Assembly: GCA_041584015.1 (NCBI GenBank)
Contig: JBFHES010000064.1
Coordinates: 1 to 18,387, forward strand
Source: JBFHES01 sp041584015
GTDB taxonomy: Bacteria; Bacteroidota; Bacteroidia; Bacteroidales; M50B96
DNA: 18,387 nucleotides
Direction: 5' to 3'
Notes under the pieces: model-generated
Seen by the model: the letters and a program-made list of their open reading frames with translations, nothing else
Databases searched by the model: none
What the model was told of the DNA's origin: nothing
Made by a program: the position numbers and the translations under genes
Shown here: positions 13,894 to 18,387 of the stretch, piece after piece
How the letters are laid out: each line of letters opens with the position of its first letter
Position numbering within the stretch: position 1 is the first letter of the stretch

Positions 13894-14850
13894 ATGTCAA
13901 AAAATAATAAAGACTCTAACCCGGCCAAGAACCCTCGAAGGGATTTTCTAAAAACACTTGGGCTGGCAATTGGTGCAGCAGGCACTATTACAACCGTTGG
14001 TGCATCGCAAGCATTAGGTGGCACCAATAGCGAAATTGAAGAGAAAGTTAAATTACTTACCCAGGACGGTCAGCTTGTAGAGGTTAATAAAAGCAACTTA
14101 AGTTTGGCCAACGAAGTTATAGCTAACGAAGAAGAGTTAAGCGAACTTCAGCGTCGCGGGCGCTTGGGACTTCCAGGTAAAAAGTGGGTAATGGTAATCG
14201 ACCTTGCCAAATGCCAAAATGCACGTAAATGTATGGAAGCCTGCCAGGGAGCTCATGAGCTACGTCCGGAGCAGCATCATATAAATGTATTGCGCATGCA
14301 GGATAACGCCGACTCTGCACCTTATTACATGCCAAAACCATGCTTCCATTGCGACAATCCTCCATGTACAAAGGTTTGTCCGGTTGATGCTACTTTCAAG
14401 CGTGAAGATGGTATCGTGCTAATCGACAATGAGCGTTGTATTGGTTGTCGTTTCTGTGTTGCAGCTTGTCCGTATTCTGCACGTGTATTCAATTGGTTTG
14501 AGCCGGAAATGACCGAAGAAGAAAGATTACGTACTTACGATGTAGAGCTAAATGTTCCACAGAAGAAGGGTACTATTTCTAAATGTCTGTTCAGCGCCGA
14601 CCGCTTACGTCAGGGTAAACTTCCGTATTGTGTTTCTGCTTGTCCAAATGGTGTTTACTATTTCGGAGATAAAAACGAAGATGCAGTTACCAACGGTACA
14701 TCGGGCGAAACAGTTCGCTTTAGCGAGCTAATTAGAGACAACGCTGGTTACACCATGCACGAGGAGTTTGGCACAAAACCTCAGGTATTCTATCTACCAG
14801 CTAAGGACAGAAGAGTTCCGTTTGATGAGGCAGAAAAAATGACTAATTAA
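13894..14850 (+). CDS. Tat-exported four-cluster ferredoxin subunit (NrfC/DsrO/ActB-C-like)
   Basis: A 318-aa periplasmic iron-sulphur subunit that would pass electrons between a quinol-binding NrfD partner and a periplasmic carrier. The N-terminus has a twin-arginine motif RRDFLK (15-20) and a hydrophobic stretch ending near 40. Cluster motifs are I: C107-x2-A110-x2-C113-x3-C117; II: C150-x2-C153-x4-C158-x3-C162; III: C182-x2-C185-x2-C188-x3-C192; IV: C231-x2-S234-x11-C246-x3-C250. Two of the 16 usual cysteines are replaced (Ala110, Ser234). Loss of one ligand often gives a [3Fe-4S] cluster, as known in alternative complex III and Qrc. The gene is 31 bases upstream of the NrfD gene and leads the operon. 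No molybdopterin subunit is encoded nearby. Confidence 0.85.
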   Translation: MSKNNKDSNPAKNPRRDFLKTLGLAIGAAGTITTVGASQALGGTNSEIEEKVKLLTQDGQLVEVNKSNLSLANEVIANEEELSELQRRGRLGLPGKKWVMVIDLAKCQNARKCMEACQGAHELRPEQHHINVLRMQDNADSAPYYMPKPCFHCDNPPCTKVCPVDATFKREDGIVLIDNERCIGCRFCVAACPYSARVFNWFEPEMTEEERLRTYDVELNVPQKKGTISKCLFSADRLRQGKLPYCVSACPNGVYYFGDKNEDAVTNGTSGETVRFSELIRDNAGYTMHEEFGTKPQVFYLPAKDRRVPFDEAEKMTN

Positions 14851-14881
14851 GGCAAAGGTTTAATATCTAACTAGATAAATT

Positions 14882-16243
14882 ATGGCAGAATCAAATACAG
14901 TAGGGTTAACGGGCAACAAACCAATAAAGGAGATTTTTGACGACCTGATTAATCCCATAAAAAAGCGCTCAATGCTTTCGAAGTTGTGGGTGCGTTTTCT
15001 AATTTTAGTTTTACTAATAGGAATATTCGCCTACCTAAGGCAGCTCACCACTGGTTTGGGTGTTACAGCTATGCGCGACTATTCTACTTGGGGCGTATAC
15101 ATTGCGAATTTCGTATTCCTAATTGCTGTGAGTTTGGTGGGATCGCTGGTAACAGCAATTCTAAAACTTACCGACATGCCCTGGGCAACTCCACTATCCA
15201 GAATTGCAGAGGTAGTTGCAGTTGGTGCCCTGGTTTTTGCAGGGATGAGCATTATTGTAGACATGGGTAGACCCGACAGAGCATTGAATATTTTTCTTCA
15301 TGGAAGAGTTTCTTCGCCAATTGTTTGGGACGTAACCGTTGTAACTACCTACATGATCATTAGTATTATTTTGCTCTACATTCCGCTTATTCCGGATATT
15401 GCGATATTACGCGACAGGTATACTGATGCTCCAAAATGGCAGCAGAAAGCCTATCAGATGTTATCCCTAGGTTGGAAAGGCACAGCAGAACAATATCGCC
15501 TTTTAAGGAAGGCTATAAAAACAATGATGGTTTTAATGATGCCGGTTGCCTTGGCAATTCACACGGTAACATCGTGGCTATTTGCAGTAAACAATCGTAC
15601 GGGCTGGGACAGTACCATTTTCGGGCCTTACTTTGTTGCTGGTGCTTTTATGGTTGGATCTGCCGCAGTTATCATTGGCATGTATGTTTTTAGAAAAGCT
15701 TACAAACTTGAGTACTACTTAAACAAAGAGCATTTCAACATGATGGGTAAATTACTGGTTTTAACCTCACTTGTTTACCTTTACTTCAACATTAATGAGT
15801 ATTTGGTTCCGGCCTACAAAATGAAAAAGCTGGATGCCGGTCACATCGATGAACTTTTCGGTGGACATGAAGCACTCCTTTTCTGGGGCACCCAGGTTTT
15901 GGGAATGATTGTACCAATTCTCTTACTTCTCTTCAAAAGAATGAGAACTCCGGGTCCACTCTTAATTATATCAATTGTAGTAGTTATGGGTGCTTGGTTA
16001 AAGCGTTTTATTCTTGTTGTACCTACACAGTTTCATCCTACGTTCCCTATTCAGAATGTACCAGAGCACTTCACTTACTATCATCCAACCTTTACGGAGA
16101 TAGCTGTAACCTCAGGAACAATTGCGGGAACCTTGTTAATTGTAACCCTTTTTGTTCGCATGTTCCCAATTCTACCAATCTGGGAGATTGCACATGAAAA
16201 CGGACATCATAATGTAGAAGAAGCTGCTAAGAACGAACAATAA
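14882..16243 (+). CDS. NrfD/PsrC-family membrane subunit (ActC/DsrP/HmeB-like)
   Basis: A 453-aa integral membrane protein of the NrfD/PsrC family, which binds menaquinol and feeds electrons to a periplasmic iron-sulphur subunit. I count about 10 membrane segments (first near 38-54; others near 75-95, 105-128, 148-168, 215-235, 250-272, 285-305, 335-355, 360-380, 410-430). Typical blocks are AMRDYSTWGVYIANFVFLI (63-81), IVDMGRPDRALNI (124-136) and the HTVTSWLFAVNNRTGWDSTIFGP stretch around 228-250, which lines the quinol site in relatives. Ten segments place it with the long ActC/DsrP/HmeB branch rather than the eight-helix PsrC branch. It is cotranscribed with the ferredoxin upstream and the cytochrome 10 bases downstream. 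Confidence 0.88.
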   Translation: MAESNTVGLTGNKPIKEIFDDLINPIKKRSMLSKLWVRFLILVLLIGIFAYLRQLTTGLGVTAMRDYSTWGVYIANFVFLIAVSLVGSLVTAILKLTDMPWATPLSRIAEVVAVGALVFAGMSIIVDMGRPDRALNIFLHGRVSSPIVWDVTVVTTYMIISIILLYIPLIPDIAILRDRYTDAPKWQQKAYQMLSLGWKGTAEQYRLLRKAIKTMMVLMMPVALAIHTVTSWLFAVNNRTGWDSTIFGPYFVAGAFMVGSAAVIIGMYVFRKAYKLEYYLNKEHFNMMGKLLVLTSLVYLYFNINEYLVPAYKMKKLDAGHIDELFGGHEALLFWGTQVLGMIVPILLLLFKRMRTPGPLLIISIVVVMGAWLKRFILVVPTQFHPTFPIQNVPEHFTYYHPTFTEIAVTSGTIAGTLLIVTLFVRMFPILPIWEIAHENGHHNVEEAAKNEQ

Positions 16244-16253
16244 TAAAATTACA

Positions 16254-17129
16254 ATGATGAAAAGATTATATATAAACTTACTCATAGTTAGTCTTATTCT
16301 AACGAGCTCGATGGCTATTGCAGCAGACTTTCCACCATGGGAAGTACCTGCAGATGCAGCCGCAAAGCAAAACCCTCTTGAAGCAAATAAAAAAGCCATA
16401 GAAGACGGCGCCAGCTTGTACAAACTGCAATGTGCAGCCTGTCATGGACCAGCTGCAGATGGCAGAGGAGTTATTCCTGCGGCCGATTTAACTTCTGAAG
16501 CATTTGTGAAGCAAACGGATGGAGCCATCTTCCATAAAATTTTTAACGGACGTGCTACCATGCCTGCATTTAAGGCTTTACCCGAAAATGATTTATGGAG
16601 CATTGTTCTATTCCTTCGGAATCTTGGCGATGTTGCAAACGCTGCGCCTAAGAAGAACGGTGAACTTGCATTAAAACTTCGTGATGAGAATGGTACCAAT
16701 GCCATTATTGTTAAACTCCTCGAAGTGCTTGAAGACGGAGCAAAGAAACCTGTTGCTGATGCAAAAGTTGGTGTGTATGTAAAACGCTATTTCGGTTTCT
16801 TACCGGTAAGCGACAACACCCTTTATACCGATAAAGATGGTGATTTAAAAGTAACGCTACCCGAAGGTATCCCTGGAGACGAAGAAGGTAAATTAAGTAT
16901 TGTAGTTAAATTAGAAGACTCAGAATTTAACGCAGTTGAAGCTGAACAGGAAATTGCCTGGGGAACTGTGCTTCCTGCAAGCAACTGGGATTCTTACAGA
17001 GCCTTATGGCGAACCAACGAATTTGCTCCTTGGTGGATTATTCTTTCCTACCTGGGAATTACAATTGGCATATGGATCGGTATTTTTTATGTCATGCTGC
17101 TTCTGAAAAAAATTAAAAACGCTGCATAA
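16254..17129 (+). CDS. Membrane-anchored monoheme cytochrome c with beta-sandwich insert
   Basis: A 291-aa periplasmic electron carrier. A signal peptide covers 1-24. The class I cytochrome domain runs from about 45 to 127 with CAACH (60-64), the axial Met103 (ATMPAF) and the final helix LWSIVLFLRNL. Residues 145-235 look like an extra beta-sandwich of the carboxypeptidase-regulatory type (PVADAKVGVYVKR, LYTDKDGDLKVTLPEG). A C-terminal membrane helix (260-283) with a lysine-containing cytoplasmic tail anchors it. It would accept electrons from the ferredoxin/NrfD pair and pass them to an oxidase or reductase not seen here. A second ATG follows directly at 16257; the start choice does not matter. 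It ends the operon, just before a strong terminator. Confidence 0.82.
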   Translation: MMKRLYINLLIVSLILTSSMAIAADFPPWEVPADAAAKQNPLEANKKAIEDGASLYKLQCAACHGPAADGRGVIPAADLTSEAFVKQTDGAIFHKIFNGRATMPAFKALPENDLWSIVLFLRNLGDVANAAPKKNGELALKLRDENGTNAIIVKLLEVLEDGAKKPVADAKVGVYVKRYFGFLPVSDNTLYTDKDGDLKVTLPEGIPGDEEGKLSIVVKLEDSEFNAVEAEQEIAWGTVLPASNWDSYRALWRTNEFAPWWIILSYLGITIGIWIGIFYVMLLLKKIKNAA

Positions 17130-17134
17130 GTTTT

Positions 17135-17162
17135 AAAACCCGGTTTTTTACCGGGTTTTTTT
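17135..17162 (+). terminator. Rho-independent terminator of the ferredoxin/NrfD/cytochrome operon
   Basis: AAAACCCGG (17135-17143) pairs with CCGGGTTTT (17151-17159) around TTTTTTA. An unbroken T-run follows to 17162. It begins 6 bases after the cytochrome stop codon. Confidence 0.9.
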
Positions 17163-17240
17163 ATTTCTCAACTGAACCTTACGGCTCAATAAGCGTTTTT
17201 TAAATATTATTAGGCAAATCAATTGATAAATACTTAACAC

Positions 17241-17870
17241 ATGGAATTATTAAAGGTATTAGAAAATAGAACAAGCATACGTAAATTCACACAAGAAGCT
17301 GTACCGGTTGCAGACCTTAAGGAACTTGTAAGAAGAGGGTCGCTGGCGCCAAGCGTGGCTAATTCTGAACCCTGGAAATTTATTGCAATTACTAACAAGG
17401 AATTACTCAATCAATTAAAACAGATTGTAGCAGAAAAGTATGATCAACTGCTTGGAGAAAGCGAACCTGAAATTGTAGAGAAGATTAAAGAAAGAGTGAA
17501 AAGCTTTTCTTCATTTTTTAACGATGCACCAGCGGTAATTGCAATTATCAATCAACCATATGAGGCGATTATCGACAAGGTGTTGGAAAAAACGCTCTAC
17601 GTGCACGATGAAATTAATGAACTAAGAAATCACCCGAATATTCAAACCATTGGTGCAGCTGTTGAGAACATACTGCTATCTGCGGTTGATATGGGTTATG
17701 GGGCTTGCTGGCTAACAGGTCCGATGGTTGCAAAATCGGAAATGGAGGAAAAACTGGATATTAAACATCCCGATTCTTTAATTGCATTTGTCGCTGTAGG
17801 AAAAGCCGCAGTGTCACCTAAACCAAAAACAAAGAAACCTATTGACGAAATTTTCAGACAAATTGAATAA
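17241..17870 (+). CDS. Nitroreductase-family FMN oxidoreductase
   Basis: A 209-aa flavoprotein of the nitroreductase family, which uses NAD(P)H and FMN to reduce nitroaromatics, quinones or enals. The FMN-phosphate motif is RTSIRKF (10-16). The second block, APSVANSEPWKF (36-47), is the usual APSxxNxxPW pattern. The third, IGAAVENILLSAVDMGYGACWLTGP (132-156), and the C-terminal VGKAAVSPKPKTKKPIDEI complete the FMN site. Length is normal. It has its own unit: a terminator lies upstream and another downstream, and no convincing promoter was seen in the 78 bases before it. The physiological substrate cannot be inferred from the sequence. A link to the redox operon upstream is possible but unproven. 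Confidence 0.88.
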   Translation: MELLKVLENRTSIRKFTQEAVPVADLKELVRRGSLAPSVANSEPWKFIAITNKELLNQLKQIVAEKYDQLLGESEPEIVEKIKERVKSFSSFFNDAPAVIAIINQPYEAIIDKVLEKTLYVHDEINELRNHPNIQTIGAAVENILLSAVDMGYGACWLTGPMVAKSEMEEKLDIKHPDSLIAFVAVGKAAVSPKPKTKKPIDEIFRQIE

Positions 17871-17892
17871 TTAGTTGAATTGTATACCTATA

Positions 17893-17943
17893 AAAAAATG
17901 GTTAATCGTACCGGCACATTGCCCTTAAGATTAACCATTTTTT
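17893..17943. terminator. Perfect 15-bp bidirectional terminator
   Basis: AAAAAATGGTTAATC (17893-17907) and GATTAACCATTTTTT (17929-17943) are exact inverted repeats around a 21-base loop. A-runs on one side and T-runs on the other make it functional for the converging nitroreductase (+) and MORN-like (-) genes. Confidence 0.85.
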
Positions 17944-17971
17944 ATTCATTAGCTGGGCACGTAATTCTCGC

Positions 17972-18387
17972 TTAATATTTCTTTTCGGAAAGAATAGCGC
18001 CCTTGGCATCATACATAATCCATGTACCGGATTTCTCACCCATTTTATAGGTCATGTCATACCTGAGTGCTCCCTTGTCATCCCAAACATACCATTTACC
18101 ATCTTTCTTTCCAGCCGAGTAACTTGCCTCTGCAATCTTAATTCCTTTCTCGTTCCAGGTGATCCATGTGCCGCCCATTTCATTTCCAACATAAGAACGA
18201 ATCTCATTCTTTTGTCCACTTGCAAAGTACAGAACGGTTTTACCATCCTTCATGCCGTTTAGTAAACTTAGTTCTATTCTCTTCTGGCCTGTCTCAAAGA
18301 ACTCGGTGTACACGCCGGTATACAAGTTCTTATTTTCATCATAGTACAATCCATCTTCTCCTTCAATAATTTGAGAAAACCCAGACA
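17972..18387 (-). CDS. MORN/YwqK-like repeat protein, 5' end outside the window
   Basis: The visible 137 residues consist of about five tandem units of 21-24 residues with the pattern G-x-x-x-G-x-W-x-x-W/Y-x-x-x-G, such as NGMKDGKTVLYFASGQ, GNEMGGTWITWNEKGI, AGKKDGKWYVWDDKGA and MGEKSGTWIMYDAKGA. This is the MORN-repeat variant annotated in databases as the YwqK-family antitoxin; that name rests on distant similarity. The frame stays open up to base 18387 (…SQIIEGEDGLYYDEN), so a TTG at 18349 is not a true start and the gene is truncated by the window edge. No signal peptide can be judged. In Bacteroidota such proteins are often lipoproteins or exported; the role here is unknown. Confidence 0.75.
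   Translation of the reverse strand, partial: SGFSQIIEGEDGLYYDENKNLYTGVYTEFFETGQKRIELSLLNGMKDGKTVLYFASGQKNEIRSYVGNEMGGTWITWNEKGIKIAEASYSAGKKDGKWYVWDDKGALRYDMTYKMGEKSGTWIMYDAKGAILSEKKY

Noticed and set aside
1..18387. CRISPR array, tRNA or rRNA genes
   Set aside because: No regularly spaced short repeats with unique spacers, and no cloverleaf or rRNA-like sequence was recognised on either strand.

Overview
The window looks like a chromosomal segment of a Bacteroidota bacterium, probably a marine or sediment member of the Marinilabiliales/Bacteroidales. The evidence is low-GC DNA, several promoters of the TTG/TAnnTTTG type used by this phylum, few Shine-Dalgarno sequences, and typical families (a carboxypeptidase-regulatory-like secreted protein, a PorT-like beta-barrel, an ActA-type cytochrome). 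No rRNA, tRNA or CRISPR array was found.

Left edge (1-2420): a minus-strand hexaheme cytochrome that I read as ActA of an alternative complex III, fused to an extra monoheme domain. Its operon would continue left of the window. A secreted protein with a carboxypeptidase-regulatory-like domain follows.

Accessory region (about 2420-8010): every gene is on the minus strand. They encode a GNAT acetyltransferase, a small membrane protein with a BamE-like stretch, a class II Fic protein with a DNA-binding tail, a YafK-type L,D-transpeptidase, a truncated DUF1871-like gene, a MazF-type toxin-antitoxin pair, and a small tyrosine phosphatase paired with an unknown protein. Between them lie two different repeat types. 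The first is a set of imperfect palindromes of about 55-135 bp bounded by TAAC/GTTA-like ends, each just upstream of a gene unit; two of them share a fold kept by compensatory base changes. They resemble integron attC sites, so the region may be an integrase-less cassette cluster. The second is a 116-bp element present twice and identical apart from a 9-bp duplication. It has inverted repeats, interrupts the DUF1871-like gene and abuts a transposase remnant. The Fic gene has two identical-geometry palindromes (TGTAAAG-N13-CTTTACA) around its promoter, a probable autoregulatory operator.

Core-like region (8200-13640): a PorT-like outer-membrane barrel, a RfaE2-type heptose-1-phosphate adenylyltransferase (minus strand), a KefB-type cation:proton antiporter with a TrkA-N domain (plus strand), and a UvrD/PcrA-type helicase (minus strand).

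Right part (13890-17160): a plus-strand operon of a Tat-exported four-cluster ferredoxin, an NrfD/PsrC-type quinol-binding membrane protein and a membrane-anchored monoheme cytochrome c, ended by a strong terminator. It looks like a menaquinol-linked periplasmic electron-transfer complex without a molybdenum catalytic subunit. The ferredoxin lacks two of the sixteen usual cluster cysteines. A nitroreductase follows, then a bidirectional terminator and a MORN/YwqK-like protein that runs off the right edge.
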